DNA from: Cantharellus purpuraceus
Taxonomy: Eukaryota > Basidiomycota > Agaricomycetes > Cantharellales > Hydnaceae
Length of the DNA stretch: 64,000 nucleotides
Direction: 5' to 3'
Assembly (NCBI GenBank): GCA_025174535.1
Contig: JALBUN010000001.1
Span: forward strand, 2,418,001 to 2,482,000
The position numbers and the translations under genes were made by a program. Position 1 is the first letter of the stretch. Each line of letters starts with the position of its first letter. Of the stretch, positions 20,971 to 31,801 are shown piece after piece. Below the pieces are notes generated by a model. It had not been told where the DNA came from and did no database searches. It was given only the letters and a program-made list of their open reading frames with translations.

Positions 20971-21024
20971 TGAAATTTCAGTGGTTCGTACCACGGGTTT
21001 TCAGTGGTTCCACTTCCCACAGTG
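20971..21024 (-). repeat. Right terminal inverted repeat
   Basis: Reverse complement of the left end. It ends CCCACAGTG, immediately followed by the second ATAG copy. The ATG of the downstream membrane-protein gene is 28 bp past its last base. Confidence 0.9.
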
Positions 21025-21052
21025 ATAGGACGTATGTACCGCGTTGCTTACC

Positions 21053-22337
21053 ATGATGGGAGTGCTCACCACCTCGCACATTATCGAGCTCTCTATATTC
21101 GCGTCCTACTTTCTTCTCATCCTCCTCCTCTTTTCCACCATCATCTCCTCCATCCGCACCCATGCCAACGCACAACACAACCCAAAACGTGCTGTGCTCT
21201 TCAGTGGGCTCACGGTAGCCTCGTTTGTACACACATGGTTCTGTAAGATCTCCCGCCTAGGCAGCGTCTAGCTCAGCCTGACCCCTGCAGGGATGTTCCA
21301 GTTCATGGTGGTAAGTCTCTCCTTCCACCGTCTTACATCTCGTGACCGTCTGTTAGGGGAGCTTTCGCGACTTTGAGAAGGGGCACGCTCAGCAGAGCTC
21401 GTTGGAGGATATAACGCTCTTGCTGCGACTAGCTACATGGCTCGTGGACACCGCACTCATTGAACAGGCATGGTCTACAGTGTGCATGGGGCCATTGAAT
21501 TGGTGGTGGAGCGAGCAGCTATGCCTCTTCACTGCAGGCGCGTTTACCGTTTTCCTGTTTGCGCAGAGTGAGTGCAGAGCTTCGTACCGCACGACACCAT
21601 TGAAAGTCGCGTTTGAAGGAGGAAGAGTGCCGCACGTATGGGCATACATGCTTCTTGGGCAGGTGATGGCCATTTCGGTTGCCTGGTCCCTGCTCAATGT
21701 GGCACTTGTCCTCATCCCTCCTCCGAAAACCACGTCAAGCATTGGAAAGAGACACCTACCTATTACGTTGACGGCCCCAGTGCTGCTGTCGCTCTTTACC
21801 ATCTCGTTGTCGCCATACACATCTTCCACCACGTTTCTACCTAACCTTGTTGTGATGCACGCAATACTCATCCTCCCGCTACTGCCGCTGCCTTCCCTTG
21901 CACCGCCGCGTCTTTCTCCCCGCTCCACTTCGTTCTACACGCTTGTTGCCCTGCTCTCCACCCTCCTCCGGGCACGCACAGTGCTTGCCGTGCTGTCTAT
22001 CCTGCGCATTACGTCGTCCCCCTTCTTCTCACTGCAATATCCCATGGACATGATCGTCGGGTTGTGGAATGCGCCTGGAGCAGTGTATGGAGCGGTGTGG
22101 AACATACTGCATTCACACCCTGCGCAGGCGAGCATTGGCTGGGACGTGGTCTGGTCGAGCATAGTGTGGGTTGCATGGGGAGTGTGTGGAGACCGGGCTA
22201 CCGAGGAGAGCCGGTGGACGCTATCTGAGGCGGCGATGAATGTGTTCCCTACGGCGGTGGCCGGCGTGGGTGTGGTTGCACCAATGGAGTTTGGACGAGA
22301 GCTCAGAATGGAGAGACGAGATGATAAAGAAGAATGA
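21053..22337 (+). CDS. Polytopic membrane protein, unknown function
   Basis: Not recognised beyond being multi-spanning. Three exons: 21053-21242, 21291-21310 (20 nt) and 21357-22337, in phase throughout and giving 396 residues. It starts at ATG 21053 (MMGVLTTSHIIELSIF). First helix is FASYFLLILLLFSTIISSI; the microexon contributes WMFQFMV, followed by GSFRDFEKGHAQQSSLEDIT. Further hydrophobic segments include LLRLATWLVDTALIEQAW, LFTAGAFTVFLFAQ, AYMLLGQVMAISVAWSLLNV, LTAPVLLSLFTISL, LVVMHAILILPLLPLP and FYTLVALLSTLLRA. Roughly seven to eight helices; C-terminus charged (MERRDDKEE). The start codon lies 28 bp after a transposable element, so the native promoter has been displaced or replaced. 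Confidence 0.75.
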
Positions 22338-22955
22338 GAACTATGTACATGTTCGGCCGCGTTTCTCACATGCAAGCCCTTAATCGATATCTATGGTTGA
22401 CGTCTTCGATGACCCTCGATGTGTCTTGGATATGCTCGTGGCCCAGACTCGACTGATGAATTTCAAGCGTGGCTCTATTGCATACTCGCCGCGGTGATCC
22501 CTGCGGATCTCCCGCAAACAACAAACGTTGCTACAGCAGATGATACGCAGGGCGCCTTGGCCCAAAGTTCCACCTTGGATCCAATATCAATGTGCCACTG
22601 CCGTGGCTGTCAGGAGAAGAACGGAACGAGATCTAGGACGTGATAGGGCATGACAGGGCAAACCCTAATCGACGTTTATAGGAGGTGGATCCGCGCCAAC
22701 GTCGACGTCGACGTTGTTGTTGTTGTTGTTGTTGTCGTCGTCGTCGTCATCGTCGTCGTGGTGATGGCGTTGTTGCAGTGATGCTAAACGGAGGTGGTGG
22801 CACATTGAGAAGTGGGGAAGGTTAGTCGAAGAGTATGCATACTCTAAGAGGAAAGTCACGTGGGCCCCTGAGGGAAGAGCCGTGCTGCAATGTGACCCAA
22901 GTATTATATACCCTCTTTTTTTCGCAAGCACCCGCCGTTCGTGGCGACGGCCAGG
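22338..22955. other. Spacer with triplet-repeat tract, no gene seen
   Basis: Holds the triplet tract at about 22698-22760. A possible ORF at 22419-22643 has no recognisable content. The TATATACC at 22906 lies about 50 bp before the next ATG and could be a core-promoter element. Confidence 0.4.
22698..22760. repeat. Compound GTC/GTT triplet microsatellite
   Basis: Runs of GTC, then about seven GTT, then about five GTC units with one CATCGTC interruption. On the minus strand it reads as poly-Asp/Asn codons (DDDDDDDDNNNNNNN), but no supported gene covers it. Confidence 0.85.
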
Positions 22956-24460
22956 ATGCACCCCTCATCGTCGTCTCCCACTTCAGACACTGCTGCTCGC
23001 TGTCTCTCCGTACGCTTCGAGGATGCTTGTGTTCTCATACCTCAAGCTTGTCGCGCTCCTTCAAAATCACCTCTCAGACCGCGCATCATTACAAAATCCT
23101 ACTCCCTTCCTCTCTGGAAACCATCTTCTCCCAAGAAAATAGTCAACACCTTTCATTCTCTAGTCGCGGACGTGGACGAAGCGTTCAACGCAGATGCTGA
23201 CCGCAAGATTTCCAACGCAGATGCTGACCGCAAGGCTTTCAGCCTCACCGTCTCTGTCCCCAGGTCAGCACTCACGACCCCCTCCATCTCCAGCTGCTCA
23301 TCCTGTTCGTGTTCCCAAGCTTGACCACGAAAACCAGGCGTCGTGCACCCTCTGCTCCTCCTCTCTCGCCCTGCCTCTCGAGGCGTAGCGTTGGCCGCTC
23401 CCATTCTCCCAGCCCTAGCAGCACGCCTGCTTCGACCCCACTTTCGTCCCCATCTATCCCTACTCCAGCATCCTCCATCCTCCACCGTGCACCCGCCTTT
23501 CCTAAGATCCAGCCTGCAGCCTTCACACAGGCGGAGACAGTTCCGTTGCGTCCGTGCTGCGAAGCATGCCATCGGTGTGTCGATGCTGCCCTCGCCGGCG
23601 GCGAGAGCTGGTCCGAGCGGTGGAGCAGAGGGGCAGTGCGTAGGTACAGCGAGGGCGAGCACGTGCACCTGCATGCTCCACTCACCTCCGCTTTTGGTGT
23701 CACACGGACTCCAGCGAGCGTGTGTGATGAGGACATGCCACTCCTAGATGCCCTCACCATTGATGAGGTCGATGTCAAGCGCCGTTCCGATAACTATTCC
23801 CGCGCTCTTTTGAATAACCATTATGTTCCCCACCCCAGTGCGGCCACCGACGCAGACAGCGACGAAGAGGACGTCAGTCAGGAGGTCACGGCCGAGGTCA
23901 TGGCTGAGGTCACGGCTCCGGACACGCTGCTTCCACAGGCCCTCGCCGCGATCGTGCAGCAAGAGGACGAGGACATGCTTTTCCCGCTTCCTTCTCCACG
24001 ACGCACCCCCACCCCTAATCAATCCCCTACTCAGACACCAATGGGCAGCCAGGTCAATCTCACAACGTCACCCTCGGGCAGCCAGACCAATTTCGGACCT
24101 TTGGGCAGCCAGGTCAACCTTTCCGCCCCAGTTGTCTCGTCACCCTTGGCAAGCAAGAGCATTATATCCCCCGTCCCCGTAGTACAGTCGTCACCTCCAA
24201 TACTGTCATCATCACTTCCCCTCCCCGTGCTTCCCGCCGAATCAGTGCACAAACCAACTCCGCCACGGTCCATCTCGTCGTCTCCGGTGAACAGACGCCA
24301 GCGATCGACGTCCCCCGTAGACACGCGCAGTGCTACCCCGCGCCGGCCCTCTTTCAGTACTGCGTCAGAAACTTTCTTGAAGGGTTCCGTGTCCATGCTG
24401 AAGGGCGTTGCTGCCGGCTTCTCGGGCGGTCCATCAAACGGCGTTGGCATCATGCACTGA
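22956..24460 (+). CDS. Pro/Ser-rich disordered protein, 482 residues, unknown function
   Basis: Not recognised. Two exons, 22956-23263 and 23320-24460, join in phase (AG+C = Ser). ATG 22956 gives MHPSSSSPTSDTAARCLSVR. Exon 1 contains a tandem NADADRK repeat (FNADADRKISNADADRKAF). Exon 2 has one conserved-looking segment, LRPCCEACHRCVDAAL with GESWSERWSRGAVRRYSEGE, where Cys-Cys-x2-Cys-x2-Cys could bind metal. It continues with an acidic stretch (DADSDEEDVSQEV), three GSQxN repeats (GSQVNL, GSQTNF, GSQVNL) and an amphipathic end ETFLKGSVSMLKGVAAGFSG. Composition suggests a disordered scaffold or regulatory protein; conservation in other basidiomycetes is untested. Confidence 0.65.
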
Positions 24461-24674
24461 GCACATGCGGCGAAGTTATTGGCACGTGGACATCTTATCT
24501 ACTGACTTCTCGTGTACCCTCACACAAGTCCCTCATTTATCACATGTACACCTTACAGAGACTATTCGCTGTACCTTGCTAACACGGCTTTCATACCCAC
24601 TCTGTACACTTGAGACATAAAATAATAGCTTCGTAATTTGGATCATACACTATTGCACACATTTTTACATGAAT

Positions 24675-25840
24675 TTATAGAAACCCGCTGGTTTTGCCTT
24701 TCCCAAATCGGTCGCCCAGTGCGCGAGCATCCTGGATCATTTTGGAACGCTGTCCCTCATCCATGAGACGACCACCCACAGACATGTCGCGCGCGTGATC
24801 CCAGATGACAGGTGGGCCCTCGTCCTTTTCCTTTTCTGTACTCTTCGCGGACTGGTGCATGTCGACGAGTGAAGCTCCACGCGTCTTTCGCTACAGACGC
24901 AAAATGTCAGCCACATGGAAACAGACAAGGGCAAGACATATCGCACGTTATACTCATCGATCTGGGCTTTGACGTCTGCTTCGTACTTGCGCCGCTTGCG
25001 ATCATCACGTCTCAGCTCGTCATCCTCATCTGCAGCCGCCTCTGTCGCACGCCTGCGCTTTCCGTCCACCTCGTCCTTGATCCGCGCCTGCCTTTCTGCA
25101 GGTGTTTCCGTCCATAATGAGTTATCCCGCGCAGCTGGCGCTATATTCGCCGAACGCGAGAACTGTCGTGCTTTTAGCTTTGTGGGATCCAACGCTGCCC
25201 GGTACAAAAGTATGATGAGATGAGCACTGAGGGGAAAGGATTCGTGATACGTACATCCTAAAACGCTGGATGACGACGGAGGGACGAGCATCCACTCCTC
25301 ACGTTGGAGCTTTTTGGGTTGGCGCGCCTCCTCGTCTGCCTTGCGTCTCCGCTCTTCGCGTTCCATAAACTCGCGCACTGCATCGTCTGCACTGTTGGCT
25401 TGGGGACCTGCTGGTGCAGGCATCGGACCTACCTCTTCCGAGTCACTCGAGTCGTCTGCATCGTGAACTCGTGTTTGCGCAGGCAGAGTCGGGCCAACGG
25501 TACGTTTCGATGCCGCCGCGAGATCTGGAGGAAGAGCAGGGAGATAGGCGTCTTCGTCTTCCTCGTCGTCTCCAAAAGGCTCCTGGGGGACCGATTCTCG
25601 AAGCGGTATCGTGGAACTGGGGTTATCGACCAGATGTGGAGGGAACTGTGGGTCGGTTTGCGAAGGCGGTGCTGGACTATGCTCGTCGTCGTCGCCGTCG
25701 TTTGTCACGTTGAGTAGATGTGGAGGCATTTGTGGACCTGATTGCGAAGGCGGTGGCGGACCATAGTCGTCGTCGTCGCTGTCGCCGTCGTTTGTCACGT
25801 TGAGTAAATGAGGAGGGATCTGTGGTCCAATTGCAGACAT
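24675..25840 (-). CDS. GPALPP-motif protein (DUF3752 family)
   Basis: Homologue of GPALPP1, a poorly characterised conserved nuclear protein. ATG 25840 opens MSAIGPQIPPHLLNVTNDGD, and the N-terminal motif is repeated about three times (GPQIPPHLLN, GPQMPPHLLN, DPQFPPHLVD) between Asp-rich linkers, then VGPTLPA and VGPMPAPAGP. A charged central region (FMEREERRRKADEEARQ, REEWMLVPP) leads into the DUF3752 part: LDPTKLKARQFSR, SLWTETPAERQARIKDEVDG, then KTRGASLVDMHQ, PVIWDHARDMSVGGRLMDEG and an end DRFGKGKTSGFL. At least two introns. Start codon is 108 bp from that of the divergent SDR gene. The family is often linked to splicing or chromatin; I make no functional claim. Confidence 0.8.
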
Positions 25841-25948
25841 GGTGGCGTGACTTTGTTTCCGCGGCACTTTACTGGTCGGATTCACGTGCACCGGGGAGAG
25901 ACACCGATTGTTCCCGCCTCTTGATCTTGTACTCTTTGTTTCTGCACC

Positions 25949-27237
25949 ATGTCACAGCGCATCTCTCAACTCACTGGCCATCTCACCAACAGCGCAGGTC
26001 GTGGCCTCCTTTACAATGAAGTCGCTATCATAACGTGAGTCGTTCATACTCACTGTCGGTGTCGACCTCGTCGCCGTGTGCCCACCAACTTTTCAGAGGT
26101 GCCGGGCAGGTCAGAGTCAGGCTGTGGTAGTGTGGCAGTGGTCTCTAAATGCACACCCCAGGGTATTGGTCGAAGCGCAGCCATCCTCTTCGCTAGGGAA
26201 GGTGCCAAGGTGGTCGTCAGCGAGTGAGCATTCTTCCATGCATACCTTCTGTCATGCCATCTAAGCGCCTCAGTCTCGACGAGGCCAAAGCAAAGGTGGT
26301 CGTCGACGAGATCAAGAAGGCTGGCGGTGACGCCATTGCCGTGAGCGGCGACGTTGGGGCCGATGACTTCCCCGAGAAAGTCGTCAGCGCCACCATCAAA
26401 CAGTACGGCAAGATCAACCACATTGTAAATAACGGTTGGTGCTGGTTCTGATTGTCATCGTTAATACTCACATCACTCTCAGCTGGCTTCACATACGACC
26501 GCGTGAGCGTCGTGTGATCACTGAACGAAATTTCACAAAAGCTCATGCCACCTTCGGTAGATGCTTCACACTTTACCTGACGACGCATGGGACGTTATCC
26601 AGAAAGTGCACGTCCGTGCGCCATTCCGGCTTGTTCGTGCTGCCGCTCCCTATATGCGTATCAAAGGCGAAAATCGCGAGAACCGTAGCGTTGTAAATGT
26701 ATCCAGCACATCAGGTCTGCATGGAAATGTGGGCCAAGCAAACTACTCAGCGGCCAAGGCGGCCGTTGTTGGCCTCACCAAGACCATAGCCAAGGAGTGG
26801 GGTCCCTTTGGCGTACGCGCCAAGTAAGTTTCCGTTGCAAACGATCAACAATATTCTCTAAGCATTCCTAGCACCATCGCCTTTGGTTTTGTTGAGACCC
26901 GGTTCGTCCCATTCAACACCTTAGATCAAGCTGTGTATTGACGATTGTTTAATCTCAGGTTGACTGCTGCCAAGGAAGGAGGTGCTTCCATCACCATCGA
27001 TGGTAAGAAAGTTGCGCTAGGTATTCCAGGTGGTGGAAGTAGCCCAGCGCGTACTGCCGGAATTCCCCTTGGTAGAGCGGGGTCGCCAGATGAGGCCGCT
27101 GCCGGTGTACTTTTGTACGTCTTGCCTTTCACCTATTTGAACAGTCATCTGATCGTGGCAATATCAGCCTCGTCTCCCCCCTGGCCTCCTATGTCTCGGG
27201 ACACACACTTGAGGTCACTGGTGGTGCTGGGATTTAA
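25949..27237 (+). CDS. Short-chain dehydrogenase/reductase, FabG-like
   Basis: Classical SDR with NAD(P)-dependent Rossmann fold. ATG 25949; exons combine to a cofactor loop (IIT...GAGQ..GIGR), AAILFAREGAKVVVSDLDEA, GGDAIAVSGDVG (adenine-ring Asp-Val), then the NNAG motif assembled across an intron at 26435-26483 (HIVNN-AGFTYDR). The catalytic part follows: VVNVSSTSGLHGNVGQANYS with YSAAK (Ser, Tyr, Lys present), GLTKTIAKEWGPFGVRAN and TIAFGFVETR. The C-terminus (IPLGRAGSPDEAAAG, LVSPLASYVSGHTLEVTGGA) is typical of 3-oxoacyl-reductase-like enzymes. No obvious mitochondrial or peroxisomal signal. Substrate unknown. Confidence 0.88.
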
Positions 27238-27338
27238 CATACTTTGCCTTGAAAATGCATGCCCATTCCGGTGTATTATCTTCCAAGCTAAAAGATACAT
27301 CTAAATTGCAATGGCCTGTAGCAGCGTTTCCAACCATT

Positions 27339-28388
27339 TTATGATGGCGCTGCATATGTTTCGCTCATTGCCTCAACTAGTGCAGGGAGTTGATCGGCGG
27401 GAACGAGCATCATGCGTGCCGCCATGTCCATTCCGAAAGAGTCTTTCTCACGCGGTTGGGCGTTTGTAAATTCATAGTCTAGTGTGTGTGATGCAAACTA
27501 AACCGCACATAAGCCTCTTGAAAGCATTATTGGTGATGAGATACGTACGTTCTGGATTTGTTCGTCTTCGGGATGATATGAGTAGGTCGCAATTTTACCG
27601 TCTTTGTTCGACGTCGATGGTATTGTTTTCTTTTTAGGACGCTTAGCAGGTGGTCCTTCCATTTCTACGCCCTCCATCGCGGATTCCTCCTCTGGAGAAA
27701 GACGATATGTTCTGGTGATAAATAAGTAATGAGAGAAATCATAGGGCTCGTTCTGCAATATGAAACGTCAGGCGGTGCGATTTTCAATGTGCCAAGGAAC
27801 TTGCCTCATCGTTTGCCCACTTGATCTCATCGGAAAGCATACAGTACATTGGAGGTATAACTTGCACTGGCATGTTGATCAGCCTTTCGCTGAAAATGAA
27901 GCCAACGTGCTGTGAGGCGGAGAGAAGTGTCTGTAACGTCGAATGCAGAGCACTCGATGCGCCTGCTTTCTTCAATACATACTCAACCAATGCCTTGATT
28001 GCTGGGTTATCCTTTGTTTTCATGAGAATACCCTAGTCACCTTATACATTATGTCCTCACCTTATGCACAGCCAGGTTTAATGCCGTTAAAAATGCGTAC
28101 GGGTCGCTCTCCCGACCATCTGTTTTCACGGCTGTACCAACTAGAGGCTGCGAGAGGATAAGCTCTGCAAAGTCATGTAGGTGGAGTGACTCTGCATCCG
28201 ATTGGAATAGCTGCACCAGGAGCCTTTTCAGCGCGACGTAGTCTGTAGGGTTCGGGTCGAAGAATTCAAAGTCCACGTCGATGAGGCTCTACTTGGAGCA
28301 TCCTTGTCAGGCAGCGATGAATCCTGTAATAAGAGATTGAACGCACGTCACTGTCTGAACCATCGTTCTGCTCTTTGCGTTTTGGCAT
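27339..28388 (-). CDS. BCP1: BCP1 / BCCIP-family protein
   Basis: Yeast Bcp1 is needed for nuclear export of the PI4P 5-kinase Mss4 and chaperones ribosomal protein Rpl23; human BCCIP binds BRCA2. ATG 28388 gives MPKRKEQNDGSDSD, then VDFEFFDPNPTDYVALKRLL (the family signature), HDFAELILSQPLVGTAVKTD, VLKKAGASSALHSTLQTLLS, HVGFIFSERLINMPVQVIPP with MYCMLSDEI, FSHYLFITRTYRLSPEEE, and the end FASHTLDYEFTNAQPREKDS with QLPALVEAMSETYAAPS. Four or more exons. Convergent with the SDR gene, with 101 bp between stops. Confidence 0.9.
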
Positions 28389-29691
28389 GGCGCGCCTTTG
28401 CTTTCAAGAGATAAACACAGCAAAATAACGCGTCACCTCCTCTTGACTATGGTCTAAAGCCAAAAATGCAGCAGCAACCCACTTGAGCCCGCTGAGGTGT
28501 TCCGAGTCATGGCAGAGACTTTACCACCATGGTGATCTTACAACCCCCCCTGCATTGTGTCCTTGGCTTTCGCACTGTCACTAAACTTGCTCTTCGTGTT
28601 GGTTTCATCACGTGCGACAAGCAGCATTCTGCACAATCACATATACCATTAGGACCTCACGAGACAAGGCTACTTCCGTGCTTCACTTTACCTATGAGCC
28701 TTGATCTTCGCCTCAACTGCCAGAAATATTTTGAACTCGAGGGAGGTTTCAAGTCTGCTAAGTCTGCTCAAAGTGTTCTCTATATATATTCCTGGGTGTT
28801 GTTGCAGTCCCCTGGCAGAATTGTCTATCTGCATCTCCCAAACAAACGTCCTCTTTCTGTTTAGGTCCGTTACATATACGCTAACCACATACTACGCCCC
28901 TGCGCCCTTGCCTCGCCTACATACGCCTTTATGACATGAAACTACTAGTTTGAATGTTCTCTCGCGGATACTTTTGGGCTCGTGTTTGTCCTGGCTCGTA
29001 TTTTCCTGTTTTACTCGCATTACGGTTTTTTTCAGTTGTTGGCGATGATAACACTACTCTCGATCCACGACAACAGCCAGCAGGTTTGGTTTCCTATTTA
29101 CTGACTATCCTTTGGACGATACCCAGATCATGCTTCTACCACCAGGCTTATAATTGCAGCACCAATGATAATATGGATTACTACCACAGTGGTCAATCTG
29201 CATTATCGCGGGAACTCAATTACGTTATATCATCCAAGGCAGGGAGACTGCGCATATTTATGGGAGGAAGGACAGTAGAAAACGGATTGTACGTTATGTA
29301 ATATGCTTATTCCTGTGGCAACAGCTGAACGTTCAATATTCAATGTTAGTCTTATGTTCGCAACTTCAACACTGATGATCTTTGCTTTTATTTCTTGGAC
29401 AACGATACGCTTTCAGTTGCCCTGCAAATGCAGCACCTTACGCGTCCAGGTCACATGAGATAAGAATTGCATCACGTGATATAGTCGAGAACTGCTTAAT
29501 GATGACAATCTCGAGGGTATCACCCACGGATGTCTGTCATAACGAACGGCGTACCTCGTCTATTCATGCTGTCGGTAATATGGTGCTATGTAATCTTGGT
29601 CACCAGACCTAGGTCTCATCTTCGGATCTTGATATTCTCCGTCACAAGCTCCTAATGTAGTTCTAGCTCCCGTTGGCCTCCCGCTTTCAAC
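28389..29691. other. 1.3-kb divergent spacer, no convincing gene
   Basis: Lies between the BCP1 and PUT1 starts. An ORF at 28954-29301 contains VVGDDNTTLDPRQQP, faintly like the start of basidiomycete VDDTDP-type secreted proteins, but I could not assemble further exons or a signal peptide. ORFs at 28529-28934 have no motifs. It may hold regulatory sequence, an unrecognised small gene or a decayed one. Confidence 0.35.
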
Positions 29692-31657
29692 ATGCTTGGA
29701 ACCGTTCGCGCCTCCTCTCGTTTCTGCATCCACTCTGCTCGTAGATTTATACATTCTCCCCCTCACTCAAGTGGCCGACCATTTGCATTCCCTGTCACGT
29801 CAAGAGGGTTTGCATTCCTGAGCTGCGGCATTGCAGGAGGAGCTTTATATGCCTACAAACATACTATCCATGCTGATTCGAACATCGACAGTTCTGGAAG
29901 TTCTAGATCGCGAATGTCATTATCAAACCTACTGCGCTCATATCTCGTTTATAGCCTCTGCTCAGTTCCTGTCTTGGTTGACTACTCTCCCACTGTTCTT
30001 GCCACCCTCACGGCAATTCCAGGTGTAAAGCAGATCACAGAAGCCGTTGTGCGCTCCACTTTTTTCGCCCAATTTGTTGGCGGTGATACTGCTGAAGATA
30101 CCATTCCGCTATTGATACAACTGAGAAGGGACAATAAAGGCGTTTTACTAGCGTATAGCGTGGAAGTAGACCAAGATGAAGCAGAAAGAAAGTCCGAGAA
30201 GCAGGCAGCGCAATATCCCCCCGAGTTCGCGGGTCACAAGCGAAACGTCGAGGAGACCCTCAAATGCATCGATGTAGCCGCGGACTTCGAAGACCAACGT
30301 GCAGCCGGTGCGGATACAGGTTCTGGAAGGAAGACCTGGGTTGCTGTTAAACTTGTTGGCGGCACGTTTATCATACAAGCGACTATGTGACTAATATCAC
30401 ACATCTAGACTGCACTTTTACCTTCTGCACAATCCCTCATAGCTCTCTCCGACTATTTGCGTCAAACACGACCTGAGACATCACCACCTGTTCCGCCCCC
30501 TGGTTGTCACCATCCGTCGGATCTCGCATTTATTGAATCCGGGGCACGCCCCCCCACGACACTTTCCAAGGAGGACATAGACGCTCTGAAAGCTTTATAC
30601 CGTGATTTGACCCGTATAGCAGAAAGAGGGGAGCGACGTGGCGTCAAGATCATTGTGGATGCAGAATATTCATGGTATCAGGTTTGTTATTGCATTGCAG
30701 TTGGCTTACCTTTTGTGACCTTCGAGTACAGCCTGCCATAGATGCGTTTGCTTGGTCTCTTATGCGCCGTTTCAATGCTTTGCCGAAGCGTTCCCATGTT
30801 GCGACGCGGAGCGATATCCAACCCTTGGTTTATGCAACATTTCAAGCATACTTGAAACGGTGAGTTGCTCTACCGCTTCAGCCGAGATAGTATTGACAGC
30901 CCTTAGTACGCCGAGTCATATTCTGCAAAGCCTCAAGGATGCCAAGGCTGGTGGGTATGCGCTTGGCGTCAAGCTCGTCCGGGGCGCGTATCACCCTTTC
31001 GAAGTAGAAGCTAGTCCATCTCCCGACGCGTGCCCCGTCTGGGTGAAGAAGGAAGACACCGATGCATGCTATAACCAATGCATTGGATTGTTGCTGAAGG
31101 CCGTGAAAGGCGATATTGCATATAAGATACCCCATATTGGACTTCTGTTTGGCACGCATAACTCAGAGAGCTGTACTAAGATATTGAGCGGCCTTGTGCA
31201 AGAAGGGATAGCGACAGAGAGGGACGAGTTGGTCATCGTGGGTGACGAAGCTGCAGAGAGGTGTGCCATTGGACAACTGTTTGGTTCGTGGAGAGACCTG
31301 TCATATCTAGGCGATATTGTTCATTTAACCCTAGGTATGTCGGACGCTCTGACAGACAGGTTGGTTGACAAGATAAGATCACCTTCCCCCTTTGTGATCA
31401 AGTAAGTATCCCTTTTTAACAACTGCCTTGAGATAAAGATATCAGCAACTCCACAGATATGTTCCGTATGGTCCTCTATCAGCGGTAAGAAACAGTTGTT
31501 TTTCGTTGCAACTTGCTCCTCATATCTACAACAGGTCATGCCCTACTTGAACCGAAGAGCAATAGAGAATAAATCAATTCTCTCAGGTGAAGGGGGTGCC
31601 CTTGCAGAACGTCGTCGAGTAGGTGCCGAGATTCGCAGAAGACTCATGGGCTTCTAG
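29692..31657 (+). CDS. PUT1: Proline dehydrogenase, mitochondrial
   Basis: FAD enzyme that oxidises proline to pyrroline-5-carboxylate at the inner mitochondrial membrane. ATG 29692 opens an Arg/Ser-rich presequence (MLGTVRASSRFCIHSARRFI) followed by a hydrophobic Gly/Ala stretch. Conserved parts: FFAQFVGGDTAEDTIPLL, RRDNKGVLLAYSVEVD, WVAVKLTALLPSAQSL (across an intron), VKIIVDAEYSWYQPAIDAF, YATFQAYLKR, YALGVKLVRGAYHPFE, LLFGTHNSESC, LFGMSDALTDRL and the C-terminal KYVPYGPLSAVMPYLNRRAI with AIENKSI, the substrate-binding end. Stop TAG at 31655-31657. Convergent with CAND1 (144 bp between stops). All conserved barrel motifs appear present. Confidence 0.94.
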
Positions 31658-31801
31658 ATGGACTTTCGCAACTTAATGGAGACATAATACGCAATTCTAG
31701 AATGCCTTTTATTCCTAATATACAGTGATCCGGAGTTGCACTGGTCATATCAAAATTACGCCAACAGCAATTTGAGCGTACATCAGTTCGTGCGGCACAG
31801 A

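Larger units (their letters stand above)
16686..21024. mobile_element. 4.34-kb TIR element (DNA transposon, non-autonomous) with nested relics
   Basis: The ends form terminal inverted repeats of about 50 bp (16686-16739 and 20971-21024). Both start CACTGTGGGAAG and differ by two substitutions and a one-base indel over the first 50. The 4-bp sequence ATAG flanks both ends (16682-16685 and 21025-21028), reading as a target-site duplication. The CACTG termini and 4-bp duplication resemble the CMC group (CACTA/Mirage/Chapaev), but that placement is inference. Copies of the terminal motif CCACTGAA in either orientation recur through the left 180 bp, like subterminal transposase-binding sites. There is no transposase: the longest ORFs are about 130-150 codons without conserved motifs. 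The interior is packed with older repeats, listed separately. It sits between TRM2 and a membrane-protein gene, both intact. Confidence 0.85.

Noticed and set aside
22698..22760. Asp/Asn-rich minus-strand protein
   Set aside because: It is only the translation of a triplet microsatellite, with no flanking coding signal.
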